Positions 34,024 through 43,767 of a stretch of DNA of 64,000 nt are shown piece after piece. The position numbers and the translations under genes were made by a program. Within the stretch, counting starts at the first letter, position 1. Every line of letters starts with the position of its first letter. Source of the DNA: CAVRXT01 sp963725655 (GTDB lineage: Bacteria > Acidobacteriota > Terriglobia > Acidiferrales > UBA7541); contig CAVRYY010000001.1 of NCBI GenBank assembly GCA_963725655.1, forward strand, positions 744,001-808,000, written 5' to 3'. A model generated the notes under the pieces. That model was not told where the DNA came from. It ran no database searches and saw nothing but the letters and a program-made list of their open reading frames with translations.

Positions 34024-35493
34024 ATGAACTGCAAAGAAGCAAGTGTGCGCCGGGCTTTTAGGGGCGCGTGTCAGTGTGCAGTAGTGCTTGCCACCATGTT
34101 CTTCGCGGCCTCGCCGTCGTTTGCGCAAATGCCGAGTATCACCGGTGTGACGATCACGTATGGATCGACAAACACAATTACCATTGTCGGAACTAACTTC
34201 GAACCTAAAACTACCCCGAACCCAACCGTTGTTTTGGGTGCGACGGCCGTGACGGTGACTTCGTTCACGAATACGAAAATTGTGGCCACTACAACAACCC
34301 AGTTTTCCCCGGGGAGTTACTTACTGACGGTGACCAACTGCCTTAAGAACGCTGAAACGTTCGACGTAACGTGGGGCGCAGATGGCCCACAGGGACCTGC
34401 TGGAGCGCCGGGAGCCAAAGGTGCAACAGGATCGGCCGGGGCGGCAGGACCGGCAGGAGCGAAGGGGGCGACGGGAGCGTCTGGATCGGCCGGAACCCCA
34501 GGGACGCCAGGAGCAACAGGTGCCGCAGGAACGCCAGGAGCGAAAGGTGCGACCGGAGCACCAGGAGTGGCGGGAACGCCAGGAACGCCAGGAACTCCGG
34601 GAGCCACCGGAGCTGCAGGACCAGCCGGAGCCACCGGAGCCGCAGGAACATCTGGAGCCACCGGAGCAGCAGGAGCAACTGGAGCAGCAGGGGCAACCGG
34701 AACTCCGGGACCCACCGGAGCGGCGGGTCCAGCCGGTGCGACAGGGGCTGCAGGAGCACCTGGAGCCACCGGAGCAGCAGGAGCAGCAGGAGCAACCGGA
34801 GCAACCGGAGCACCCGGAGCACCCGGGCTGACGGGAGCGACCGGAGCCACCGGCGCCAATGGCAATAATGCTCCGAGCAACATCTTCGAGTGTGATGGTG
34901 CTGCGTGTACCACCTGGACTGCGCCAGCCACCGCGACGGTCGGTTTCATCGAGGTCTGGGGAGCCGGCGGCGGCGGCGGCCCAGCCGCGGGTAACGGGGA
35001 AGCCGGAGGAGGGGGCGGCGGCGGTGGATACGGAAAGATCGCCGTCACCTTCACTGCAAACGGGACGTACACCATCACCTGCGGCTCCGGTGGTGCCGGC
35101 GGTTCGGGTGGAAACGGCGGATCAGAAATCCCCGGCGTCAATGGCACCGATACGGAGGTGCAAGATCCGAACTCAATCGTGCTCGTCTTGGCAACAGGCG
35201 GTGGTGGTGGCACCGGGGGCTCGTTTGGCGGGTCGGGCGGGGCGGGGGGCACGAGCTCAGCTACGATCAACGTGAGTGTTGAACAAGGCCAAACAGCCTT
35301 CGGCGGTGAGCCGCCCGTAGCCAACGGCGGGGCTGCTGGCGGAGGCGGAGGCGCGGGTGGCAAAGGGAGTTGCGAACAAAGCGGATGCCCCAGCACCACG
35401 GGTGGGGTCGCGCCTGGCGGGGGCGGAGGAGCCGCCACCGGTAATGGAACGGGCGGTCCGGGAGCACCCGGCCGTGTGGTAATTTATTACTGA
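34024..35493 (+). CDS. Secreted collagen-like surface protein with IPT/TIG and glycine-rich domains
   Basis: The 489-residue protein has a signal peptide ending PSFAQ (about residue 35). An IPT/TIG immunoglobulin-like domain follows (ITGVTITYGSTNTITIVGTN). Next comes a Gly-X-Y region of about 160 residues (about 120-280) rich in GATGAAG triplets. The C-terminal domain (about 290-489) is glycine-rich, with runs such as GGGGGGGGYGKIAVTF, and ends GRVVIYY, like some tail-fibre or surface beta-rich domains. It is probably an exported trimeric fibre or adhesin. It lies inside the island bounded by tRNA-Ser and the 36-bp repeat. The repetitive DNA invites length variation. Confidence 0.8.
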   Translation: MNCKEASVRRAFRGACQCAVVLATMFFAASPSFAQMPSITGVTITYGSTNTITIVGTNFEPKTTPNPTVVLGATAVTVTSFTNTKIVATTTTQFSPGSYLLTVTNCLKNAETFDVTWGADGPQGPAGAPGAKGATGSAGAAGPAGAKGATGASGSAGTPGTPGATGAAGTPGAKGATGAPGVAGTPGTPGTPGATGAAGPAGATGAAGTSGATGAAGATGAAGATGTPGPTGAAGPAGATGAAGAPGATGAAGAAGATGATGAPGAPGLTGATGATGANGNNAPSNIFECDGAACTTWTAPATATVGFIEVWGAGGGGGPAAGNGEAGGGGGGGGYGKIAVTFTANGTYTITCGSGGAGGSGGNGGSEIPGVNGTDTEVQDPNSIVLVLATGGGGGTGGSFGGSGGAGGTSSATINVSVEQGQTAFGGEPPVANGGAAGGGGGAGGKGSCEQSGCPSTTGGVAPGGGGGAATGNGTGGPGAPGRVVIYY

Positions 35494-35542
35494 TGTGAAG
35501 CGGACGCCACCACCGCGCCCAAAGCCCAACGTATTGCCCAAA

Positions 35543-35571
35543 TGCGCCGCAAGAGGAAATCCTGCGGCGCA
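35543..35571 (+). terminator. Hairpin downstream of the collagen-like gene
   Basis: TGCGCCGCA and TGCGGCGCA form a perfect nine-pair stem around an 11-base loop, about 50 bases after the stop. No U-run follows, so it is only a candidate terminator. Confidence 0.5.
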
Positions 35572-35780
35572 TCCGGCTCATGGTAGGCCCTCAGTACCGC
35601 CTCGGTGGTGACCGGAAACCGACCGATTTTTTTGTTTCAATTTTGTACATACTCTGATTTACCGGCAACTAACGGCTGTAGCCATGAAATTCTAATCAAG
35701 GCGTTTTCTTCCAGTAGGTTACGGTGAATAATGGCAAATAGCGGTAGGTGCCGTAAGTTATTGAAAATCGGTGAAAATTG

Positions 35781-35816
35781 GCTTAGCAGGCAGCCCTGTT
35801 CGGCCACTCCGGCACC
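35781..35816. repeat. 36-bp partial tRNA-Ser duplicate (candidate att repeat)
   Basis: The segment matches 32637-32672 inside tRNA-Ser at 35 of 36 positions in direct orientation. It covers the D-arm and 5' side of the anticodon arm. Similarity continues weakly leftward (GGTGAAA), but the acceptor stem is absent. It marks the far end of the putative island. Confidence 0.8.
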
Positions 35817-35849
35817 CATGTGCGCCGGGCGAATGGCCGAATCTTGATT

Positions 35850-36524
35850 TTATCGCAGGAATTTCTGGGTCCAGTTGGCCGCGGTCCGAGCCAATTCCTG
35901 CAGGGCACTCGCATCGGTTCTGCCCGAACTTTTCAGCACATGAAACGAATGATCGGCGGTTTCGATGATGTGCAGAGTCGCACGCGCGCCGAGCCCGGCG
36001 CAGATCGGGCGCAAGAGAGTGAGGTCGGCCAGTTTGTCGCGCGTTCCTTGCAGGAAAAGCATCGGCAACTTCACTGCAGGCAAGCGCTCGGCACGCTTCG
36101 TCCCGGGCTGGCCGGGCGGGTGCAGCGGAAAACCAAAGAATACTAATCCTCGCACGTTCTCCAAGGGGCGCTGTGCTGCCGCGAGCGCTGTCATTCGTCC
36201 GCCAAGCGATTTTCCTCCCGCGAATAGAGGCAGGTCCAGAGCGGCTTCCGAGCCGGCCCGCACCGCCGCGGAAACGGCGGCCGTAAGCACCGTGGGGTGG
36301 TCGGGAATTTTGCGGCGCTGCTCCATGTAGGGAAATTGGAATCGCACTGTGGCTACTCTCACCGCCGCCAGCTCGTCGGAGAGCGCGGTCATAAACGAAT
36401 GATTCATTCCGGCCCCGGCGCCGTGCGCCAGCAGCAACAGAGATTCCGCGTTCGAAGGGCGCAGCAGACTTGCCGACACCTCACCCGCATTTTGAACCTC
36501 GAATTGAAAGTTCCGTTCGATCAA
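35850..36524 (-). CDS. Alpha/beta hydrolase, KANL3/Tex30 (dienelactone hydrolase-like)
   Basis: The 224-residue cytoplasmic hydrolase has the oxyanion-hole segment LLLAHGAGAGMNHSFM (about residues 30-45). The nucleophile elbow is GGKSLGGRM (Ser at about 105). The acid/histidine end reads LQGTRDKLAD, then IETADHSFHVL. These fit the KANL3/Tex30-like family, whose bacterial substrates are unknown. The start is TTG at 36524 with AAAGG upstream. It lies just outside the 36-bp tRNA duplicate and appears intact. Confidence 0.82.
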   Translation of the reverse strand: MIERNFQFEVQNAGEVSASLLRPSNAESLLLLAHGAGAGMNHSFMTALSDELAAVRVATVRFQFPYMEQRRKIPDHPTVLTAAVSAAVRAGSEAALDLPLFAGGKSLGGRMTALAAAQRPLENVRGLVFFGFPLHPPGQPGTKRAERLPAVKLPMLFLQGTRDKLADLTLLRPICAGLGARATLHIIETADHSFHVLKSSGRTDASALQELARTAANWTQKFLR

Positions 36525-36607
36525 TCCAACACCTTTCTGCGATGCGAAATCACCCCTCCGGCGCGGCCGATGAAAATGTCCTGCCGGGCCGTCGCAGCCT
36601 CGGGAAA

Positions 36608-37150
36608 TTATTTGATCGGCGGATCCTGAACCGTAGCGGGCCGGTCCTCGCGGGTGGAGCGGATTACCGCCGAATCGTCGCTGAAAAAATTGCGGAATCC
36701 GAAATTCCCAGCGCGCGCCGACAGCGAATAGTTAGCGATGCGCCCGTTGGAGGCGGGATCGGCCGGTGTGTATTGCAAAGAATAGCCGCCGGACTGGGCC
36801 CACTGCGCCGCGGCGTGCGCCGGCTCGCCGATGGGTTCGAGGGAAGGGGGATACGCCCCTTGCGCGGTGGAGTAATCGTGCAGCGCGGTGCGCAAATTGG
36901 TCATCGCTTCGAGCGCGCGGGTTTCCGACTGCTTCGCAGGATTGGAAAATCGCATCGGCACCGCCACCCACAGAATGCCCCACAGTGCGGCGATCATCAT
37001 GCCCCACAAGGTAATCGTCCGTGGAAGATTGGCGCGCTTTGTCGTGGCAGGCGCTTCGCCGGCGGGTGGCAGCGTCAAATCGGTGCCGCAATAGGGGCAC
37101 AGTTCGCTCGATGGATTCAATTCCTGGTCGCATTGCCGGCAAACATACAT
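36608..37150 (-). CDS. Zinc-ribbon membrane protein with pilin-like C-terminal domain
   Basis: The 180-residue protein starts at ATG 37150. Residues 3-21 form a zinc ribbon, CRQCDQELNPSSELCPYCG, with two CxxC pairs. One membrane helix follows (ITLWGMMIAALWGILWVAV, about residues 45-64). The external region, NLRTALHDYSTAQGAYPPSL then SLQYTPADP, resembles the globular part of type IV pilin-like/pseudopilin proteins. Function is unknown; there are no pilus genes nearby. Confidence 0.65.
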   Translation of the reverse strand: MYVCRQCDQELNPSSELCPYCGTDLTLPPAGEAPATTKRANLPRTITLWGMMIAALWGILWVAVPMRFSNPAKQSETRALEAMTNLRTALHDYSTAQGAYPPSLEPIGEPAHAAAQWAQSGGYSLQYTPADPASNGRIANYSLSARAGNFGFRNFFSDDSAVIRSTREDRPATVQDPPIK

Positions 37151-37186
37151 ACGAAGAATCCTAGGGAGTGGGGAAGTGGAAGTCAA

Positions 37187-38167
37187 CCGAACCGCCCCGG
37201 ATTCAGCTAGGGCGCTCGGACCCTCCTTCTCCGGTGAGCCCCGCGGACATTCGCGGCCCGGCTTATCGTGTGAGGTATAACGGCCCTGTTAAATATTCCA
37301 CGTTAACTGTATACTAAGTAAATTTCTGAATACGTTCTTAGACATGTACTACCCCAGTTTTATCAGTTGACCGGCCCCAGCGGAGACTCTCTCGCAAGGC
37401 CCATCCCTAGGTTGGACTCGGATGTACATTCCCGATTTGGCTCACCGGCGAATAAAATGGCAGCGCGACCCCGAAATCCCTCCCCTGAGGCTATCCCACT
37501 GCAATCGCATCGCGAATATGCGCAAGCAGCTCTGCCAATTGATTGACGACCGGATCCGCGTCGAGATCGCGGCGTATGCACTGCTCCACCCTCCACGAAC
37601 CCAGCCGAATACTATGCCCCTGATGCTCCCGGGAAAATCACAGCCTAAGCGGACCAAGCTGAAAATCGTGCACCCGGTCCGATCACTCGCCGCCACCGCA
37701 TAAGCCCGCCGCTCTCTTGTCTGCGTCAATTCTAAAAGTGATTTCTGCCGGTATTCGCCGCATTTAGCCTTTGTGGAATCAAGCACTTAGCCGCCCATCG
37801 CTGGCAGTGTTGCGATTTAGAAATGGGCCGCTTGGCGGCGATTGCGGTTGCGCCGTCCGCCTCGCGTTTGGCTCGCTCATGCCGTGCCTCCAATTCCTGT
37901 TCAGAATCTAGCACCTCCCGGGGGTACTCGGGTAGAGATCGCTCCGGTGGACATTTGGGGGGCCCGATCACCGGCTTACTCGATGCCCAAAGTTTGCATG
38001 CAAGCCGCAGCGAGTGGCGCGTTCTAACCCAGTCAGCCGCCCCGAGGCGTAGAACCTGGTTGCCGGTATCGCCGCGGCAGCACCAACCTCGAGGACCGAC
38101 GATCGGCTGCGATGATAAGGCCGTGCGGATGGAGTACGATCTGGCAGGGATATGAGGGAGTGGAGCG
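37187..38167. other. Gene-poor stretch, no supported gene
   Basis: Nearly 1 kb has only short unconvincing frames on both strands. The part around 37280-37350 is notably AT-rich. The final bases hold the GAGGGAG ribosome-binding site of the DUF4139 gene. It may hold decayed genes that I cannot identify. Confidence 0.4.
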
Positions 38168-39685
38168 ATGGGAGAGAAAATCATGATCCTGGAAAATGGT
38201 TCGCAGCGAATCTCGTGGGCGCGAATGCTGATTCTCGCTTCGATTATGTCCTTCGCCGGCCTGATCGGCGCACCATTCGCGGCCTCGCAAACGGATACCG
38301 ACAAGAGCGCGGCGGCTGACGCGGCGACAACCGACAAGGACCAAACCGATCTGGCGGTGACGGTCTACAACTCCGACCTGGCGCTGGTGCGCGACGTCCG
38401 AAAGCTCGAGCTGCCCACCGGAGCGTTTCGTCTGCGATTCGAAGATGTGGCGGCGACGATCAACCCAGTCACTGTGCATCTGCGTTCGCTCACCGGGGCC
38501 GATGATCTTTCGGTGGTCGAACAGGACTACGAATACGATTTGCTGGACCCGCAAAAATTGCTGCACAAGTACGTAGGAAGGGAAGTGACCCTGGTCCGCT
38601 CGGAATTCGACCATAACTCCACCAAGTGGACGGAAACCAAGGCGATGCTGCTTTCCGACAATAACAATGCGCCGGTCTGGAAAATCGGGAACGAGATCGT
38701 CACCGGAATGGCAGCCGATTCCTACCGCTTTCCGGATCTGCCGGAAAATCTCTACAGCCGTCCCACCTTGATCTGGTCGCTCGAAAATCGCGGCGAGAAG
38801 GCGCAGCAAGTCGAGGCTTCGTACCTCATGACTGGAATGAACTGGTCGGCCGATTACGTGCTGACCGTAGGGCGCGACGAGAAACTGGCGGACCTCGATG
38901 GCTGGGTGACCGTGGCGAACAACACCGGAACCGCGTTTCCGAATGCCAGGCTCCAGCTCGTAGCTGGGGAAATCCACCGCGCGCCCGTGAATGGCCGAAC
39001 GGTCAGCATGATGGCGTTGGCGCAGCCCAGCGCGGCCCCCAATGCGCCTCAATTCGAGCAGGAAAACTTCTCCGAATATCACTTGTATACGCTGGGACGG
39101 CGGACTTCGCTGGAAAATGCGGAGTCCAAGCAGATCAGCTTGCTGAGCGGAAAGAATGTGCCGGTGGAAAAAATACTGCGGGTAGTTGGGGATGCCGGCT
39201 ACTACCGGAATTCGCAGAGCCAGGGCGAGCCGGTAACCGAGCCGGTAATGGTCTACTACAAGCTCAAGAACTCGACGGCTGCGGGCCTGGGCATGCCGCT
39301 GCCGGCCGGAACGATCCGCGTTTACCAGGCGGATTCCAAAGGCGGCACGCAGTTCGCTGGGGAGGATTCCATCGCGCACACCCCCCAAGATGAGGACGTC
39401 TCGATCCACGTGGGCGATGCCTTCGATGTGGTGGCCGAACGCAAGCAGATGGATTGGAAGAACGTGTCGAAACGTCTGTATGAGATGCAGTACGAAATCA
39501 CCATCCGCAATCACAAGGACGCGCCGATCACGGTGCAGGTTCGCGAGCCGGTGGGCGGCGACTGGGAAATCCTGAATTCCAATTTCAAGGGAACGAAACT
39601 CGATTCGGAAACCATCGAGTTCGAGATTCCCGTAGCGAAAAACGGCGCGGCGACCCTGGACTACCGCGTCCGCGTGCGCTGGTAG
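38168..39685 (+). CDS. DUF4139 domain protein (first of a tandem pair)
   Basis: The 505-residue exported protein has a signal peptide (residues 13-38). DUF4139-type features include LAVTVYNSDLALVRDVRKLE near the start. The middle block has LIWSLENRGEKAQQVEASYL then MTGMNWSADYVLTVGRDEKL, and the end reads AATLDYRVRVRW. Bacterial members are envelope beta-sandwich proteins of unknown role; some relatives are called mucoidy inhibitor A. The next gene is a close paralogue 88 bases downstream, so the pair arose by tandem duplication and probably forms one operon. Confidence 0.85.
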   Translation: MGEKIMILENGSQRISWARMLILASIMSFAGLIGAPFAASQTDTDKSAAADAATTDKDQTDLAVTVYNSDLALVRDVRKLELPTGAFRLRFEDVAATINPVTVHLRSLTGADDLSVVEQDYEYDLLDPQKLLHKYVGREVTLVRSEFDHNSTKWTETKAMLLSDNNNAPVWKIGNEIVTGMAADSYRFPDLPENLYSRPTLIWSLENRGEKAQQVEASYLMTGMNWSADYVLTVGRDEKLADLDGWVTVANNTGTAFPNARLQLVAGEIHRAPVNGRTVSMMALAQPSAAPNAPQFEQENFSEYHLYTLGRRTSLENAESKQISLLSGKNVPVEKILRVVGDAGYYRNSQSQGEPVTEPVMVYYKLKNSTAAGLGMPLPAGTIRVYQADSKGGTQFAGEDSIAHTPQDEDVSIHVGDAFDVVAERKQMDWKNVSKRLYEMQYEITIRNHKDAPITVQVREPVGGDWEILNSNFKGTKLDSETIEFEIPVAKNGAATLDYRVRVRW

Positions 39686-39773
39686 TTCGCCGCGCCACAC
39701 GCCGCCGCGGAGAGATTTACAGCCGGACTCTCTCCGCGGCGGGAACAGATCTTGCAGTGCCGGAGGAGGAACG

Positions 39774-41270
39774 ATGCTGATTCTCAATGTGCATTCGGAC
39801 TTGCGACTACGTTTGCGCATCCTGCTGCTGGCCGCGGTTTTCGCCGTACCTGGCGTTGAATTTGCGGCGGCGCAGGTGAGCGACGCTCGGGCCGCGGCCG
39901 CTGACGCGGCGACCACCCTCAAAGATCAAACCGATCTGGCGGTGACCGTGTACAACTCCAACCTCGCGCTGGTGCGCGACGTGCGCAAGCTCACGCTGCC
40001 CACCGGAGCGTTTCGTTTGCAGTTCGAGGACGTGGCGGCGACCATCAATCCAGTCACCGTGCATCTGCGGTCGCTGACCGAAGCCGACCATCTCTCGGTA
40101 GTGGAACAGGACTACGAATACGATTTGCTGGACCCGGATAAATTGCTGCACAAATATGTCGGCCGGGAAGTCACCCTGGTCCGCCGGGAACAGGAAAACA
40201 ATTCCACCAAGTGGACGGAAACCAAAGCTCTGCTGCTCTCCGACAACAACAACGCGCCGGTCTGGAAAATTGAAAATGAGATCGTCACCGGAATCGCTAG
40301 CGACTCTTATCGCTTCGCGGACTTGCCCGAAAATCTGTACAGCCGCCCGACGCTCATTTGGTCGCTCGAAAATCGCGGAAAAAAGGTCCAGCAGGTGGAA
40401 GCGTCTTACCTGATGACCGGAATGAGCTGGAAGGCGGACTACGTTTTGACCGTGGGGCGCGACGAAAAGCTGGCCGACCTCGACGGCTGGGTGACCGTGG
40501 TGAACGACGCGGGAACGGCTTTCCCCAACGCGAAGTTGCAGTTGGTGGCGGGCGATGTTCACCGCGCCACGATCGGAGGCGTTCTCGGCGGAATCGCCCC
40601 CGCGCCGCCAGTGGCAATGGCCAAGGCGCGGCCTCAGTTCGAACAGGAAATCTTCTCGGAATATCACCTCTACACGCTGGGGCGCCGCACCACGCTGGAA
40701 AATGCGGAGTCCAAGCAGATCAATTTGCTGACTGGAACCAACGTGCCGGTGGAAAAAATTCTGCGAGTGGCTGGGACTGTCGGGTACTACCGGACCGCCC
40801 AGAGAATGGGCGAGCCGGTCACGGAACCGGTAATGGTCTACTACAAATTCAAGAACGCCGCGAGCGGGGGACTAGGAATGCCGCTGCCCGCCGGAACGGT
40901 CCGCGTGTATCAGGCGGATTCCAAAGGCGGAACGCAGTTCGCCGGCGAGGATTCCATCGCGCATACCCCGAAGGACGAAGACATTTCGATCCACGTGGGC
41001 AATGCTTTCGATGTGGTGGCCGAGCGCAAGCAAGTGGACTGGAAAAAAGTTGCCGACCACATTCACGAAATCGAATACCAGATCGCCATCCGCAATCACA
41101 AAGATACGCCGATCACCGTGGAGATCCGCGAACCAGTCGGCGGCGACTGGGAAATCCTAAATTCCAATTTCAAGGGAACGAAACTCGATTCGGGGACCAT
41201 CCAATTCGAAGTTCCTGTAGCAAAGAACGACAACGTGACCCTGGACTATCGCGTGCGCGTTGATTGGTAG
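39774..41270 (+). CDS. DUF4139 domain protein (second of a tandem pair)
   Basis: The 498-residue paralogue is collinear with the preceding gene. It shares long identical stretches such as HLYTLGRRT, VVEQDYEYDLLDP and PVGGDWEILNSNFKGTKLDS. It differs mainly in the signal peptide and near residues 265-280, where the second copy has an Ala/Pro-rich insert (GGIAPAPPVAMAKARP). The start has a strong GGAGGA. Conservation of both copies suggests that both are functional, perhaps as partners. Confidence 0.85.
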   Translation: MLILNVHSDLRLRLRILLLAAVFAVPGVEFAAAQVSDARAAAADAATTLKDQTDLAVTVYNSNLALVRDVRKLTLPTGAFRLQFEDVAATINPVTVHLRSLTEADHLSVVEQDYEYDLLDPDKLLHKYVGREVTLVRREQENNSTKWTETKALLLSDNNNAPVWKIENEIVTGIASDSYRFADLPENLYSRPTLIWSLENRGKKVQQVEASYLMTGMSWKADYVLTVGRDEKLADLDGWVTVVNDAGTAFPNAKLQLVAGDVHRATIGGVLGGIAPAPPVAMAKARPQFEQEIFSEYHLYTLGRRTTLENAESKQINLLTGTNVPVEKILRVAGTVGYYRTAQRMGEPVTEPVMVYYKFKNAASGGLGMPLPAGTVRVYQADSKGGTQFAGEDSIAHTPKDEDISIHVGNAFDVVAERKQVDWKKVADHIHEIEYQIAIRNHKDTPITVEIREPVGGDWEILNSNFKGTKLDSGTIQFEVPVAKNDNVTLDYRVRVDW

Positions 41271-41324
41271 GTCTCGGGAGCTTGCCCGAGAGCACCTAGG
41301 ACATGCGCGGTCTTAATCGGTGGT

Positions 41325-43652
41325 CTACAGATTATCCAGAAGGAACTGGGTCATGCGGCGGAAGAGCGCGATGCGCGCCGCGGAATCGCTGATGCCGTGG
41401 CCGCGGCCGGGGAAAACCATGATCTCCGGATATTTTCCGTCGGAAATGAACGAGTCCAGAACTTCGCCGGTATTCGCGAAGTGCACGTTGTCGTCGCCGG
41501 TGCTGGCGGCGATCAGCAGCTTTCCGCGCATTTGCTTGGCGTGCGCGGCTACTGACGAATCCCGGTAGCCGTCCGGATTATCCTGCGGACGGCCCATGTA
41601 GCGCTCGGTATACGCAGTGTCGTACAGCCGCCAATCGGATACCGGTGAAACGGAAATTCCCGCTTTGAAAACTGTCGGCGCGTTGAACATCGCGTTCAGC
41701 GTCATGTACCCGCCATAGCTCCAGCCCCAAATCCCGATGCGCGAAGGATCCACGTAGGGAAGCGATTTCAGGTAAGCCACGCCGGAGAGCTGGTCGGCCA
41801 GTTCGAATCGTCCCAGATGGTGAAAGACCGGCGTCTCGAAATTGTGACCGCGTCCCAGCGAACCGCGATTATCGAGCGCAAAAATAATGTAGCCTTTCTG
41901 CGCCATCATTTGGTGCCAGAGAAATGCCTCGTCGTCCCATTTGTTCACCACATTCTGGATGCTCGGGCCGCCGTACACCTGCACCAGCACCGGATATTTT
42001 TTCGACGCATCGAAATTCGGCGGCTTGATGGTATAGGCGTGCAACTCCACGCCGTCGCCGGCCTTCACGGTAAGAAATTCCACCGGCGATAGGCGATACG
42101 CGGCGAGCTCCGGCACGCGATTCTCGTTGAGGGGCGCGATGGGCGTGGCATCCATGCGTTCGAGATCCTGCCGCTCCGGAGTCATCACGTTCGAAAAAGT
42201 GTCCATGAACGCGCCGCAGTCCGGGGCGATCGAAACCTCGTGCGTCCCTGCCTCGCTGGTCACCCGGCGAATCGTCTTGTCGGCCAACGACAGCCGGAAC
42301 AGGTGCAGCTCCACCGGATTGTCTTTGTTCGAAAGGAAATAAATGAAGCCGTGCTTTTCATCCAGCCGCAACGCCGCGCCGGCGCCGGGACCGAACCCCG
42401 CGCTGGTTTCCACCGCCCAGTTTCCCTGGGTCAATTGCGTTTCCATCTTGCCGTCGGTGTCATAAATGTAGAGGTGGCGAAAGCCGGTGCGCTCGCTGGG
42501 CCACAGAAATCGCCGGCCATCCGCGAAAAATTCGATGTTCGCCGCGCCCAGGTTGATCCAGTAAGGATCGGTTTCGGTAAGCACCACGCGCGATTTTCCC
42601 GACGCAGAATCGGCCAGCAGCAATTCCAGCTTGTTCTGCGCGCGGTTGAGCCGCTGAATCGCCAGGCTCTTGCCATCGGGCAGCCACTGCACTCGCGGGA
42701 GATAAATATCTTTATCCGCGCCGGTATCCATCCATTTAGTCTCGCCGCCGTCGGCGCCGATCACGCCGACGCGCACCACCGGGTTTGCTTCGCCGGCCTG
42801 CGGGTAGCGCGTGTTTTGAATTCCGCCGGTGGTCAAATCGGCGATGGGATACTGGGTCACCGGGCGCTCATCCATTTCCAGGAAGGCGATGTGCTGCGAG
42901 TCGGACGACCACCAATAGGCGGTGGCGCAATCCAACTCTTCCGGATAAAGCCAATCGAGCTCGCCCTTGCGCAGTTCCTCGGATCCGCCTTTGGTCAACG
43001 GATGGGATTCGCCATTCATGATGTTGGCGATCCAGATATTTCGGTCGCGCAGGAAAGTGACAAATTTGCCGTCGGGCGAAAATTTCGGGTCTTCGATATC
43101 GCCAGGGCTGGCGTCGCTGCCGCCGGTCTTGCTGCCGGCAAGCACCTTGGTTTGCATGGTCCGCAAATCGAGCCACGTCAGTTTGGCGCCGCTGCGAAAT
43201 ACCATTTCGCTGCTGTCCGCGGACCAATAATATTTGTGCGCGGCTACGCGCCCCAGCCCGGTGGCTTGGCTCGCCGGCGCGGTGTCCGGCGGCAGCAGCT
43301 CCGAGATTTTTGCCGCGTCCACCAAGACGTGCTTTGCCCCATCGGATGCCGCGACGCTCCACAATTCCGTTTTCGCCCCGAATCCCGTTCCCGACGCCTG
43401 GAAAAACGTCAATTGCTTGCCGTCCGGGCTCCACTGCACATCTTCGAGGAGGTATCCGTTGAGATCGGGCTCGCTGTAGATTCGCTCGACGCTGAGTTGC
43501 CTCGGTGCGGTTGGTGCGGTCGCCGCGCTCTGCGCAACCGGCGCGGTCTGCGCGCTTTGCGTGCTTTGCGCACCCCCCACGCCTCCGCCACACGCCGCAG
43601 CAGCAAACGCCAGAGCGAAAATCAAAATGCGGGTGCGCGAAATACGAGCCAT
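41325..43652 (-). CDS. Dipeptidyl peptidase IV-like serine peptidase (S9), lipoprotein
   Basis: The roughly 775-residue enzyme starts at ATG 43652 behind GGAGG. It has a lipoprotein signal with lipobox FAAAAC. The N-terminal beta-propeller includes YPEELDCATAYWW, carrying the paired Glu that recognises the peptide N-terminus in DPP-IV. The C-terminal hydrolase has the nucleophile in GWSYGGYM, an Asp in STGDDNVHF and the His in FPGRGHGIS. It should remove X-Pro or X-Ala dipeptides outside the inner membrane. It follows the DsbA/MauE pair by 115 bases in the same direction. Confidence 0.93.
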   Translation of the reverse strand: MARISRTRILIFALAFAAAACGGGVGGAQSTQSAQTAPVAQSAATAPTAPRQLSVERIYSEPDLNGYLLEDVQWSPDGKQLTFFQASGTGFGAKTELWSVAASDGAKHVLVDAAKISELLPPDTAPASQATGLGRVAAHKYYWSADSSEMVFRSGAKLTWLDLRTMQTKVLAGSKTGGSDASPGDIEDPKFSPDGKFVTFLRDRNIWIANIMNGESHPLTKGGSEELRKGELDWLYPEELDCATAYWWSSDSQHIAFLEMDERPVTQYPIADLTTGGIQNTRYPQAGEANPVVRVGVIGADGGETKWMDTGADKDIYLPRVQWLPDGKSLAIQRLNRAQNKLELLLADSASGKSRVVLTETDPYWINLGAANIEFFADGRRFLWPSERTGFRHLYIYDTDGKMETQLTQGNWAVETSAGFGPGAGAALRLDEKHGFIYFLSNKDNPVELHLFRLSLADKTIRRVTSEAGTHEVSIAPDCGAFMDTFSNVMTPERQDLERMDATPIAPLNENRVPELAAYRLSPVEFLTVKAGDGVELHAYTIKPPNFDASKKYPVLVQVYGGPSIQNVVNKWDDEAFLWHQMMAQKGYIIFALDNRGSLGRGHNFETPVFHHLGRFELADQLSGVAYLKSLPYVDPSRIGIWGWSYGGYMTLNAMFNAPTVFKAGISVSPVSDWRLYDTAYTERYMGRPQDNPDGYRDSSVAAHAKQMRGKLLIAASTGDDNVHFANTGEVLDSFISDGKYPEIMVFPGRGHGISDSAARIALFRRMTQFLLDNL

Positions 43653-43767
43653 CCAGTGCCTCCGAAAAACATGCGTCATCTTACCCTGTACCGGAATCGG
43701 CTGGAATTGGATAGCGAAGCGATTGTGCTTGGTGGTAGACGGTGGACGAATGAGAGGAACAAACGGA

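Noticed and set aside
34317..35438. Long minus-strand Pro-rich frame of 373 codons
   Set aside because: It is the antisense of the Gly-X-Y and Gly-rich coding region; GGN codons read backwards give CCN (Pro). It has no start signal or domain.
38033..39922. Minus-strand frame of 629 codons
   Set aside because: It mirrors the DUF4139 genes; the plus strand has ribosome-binding sites, signal peptides and paralogy.
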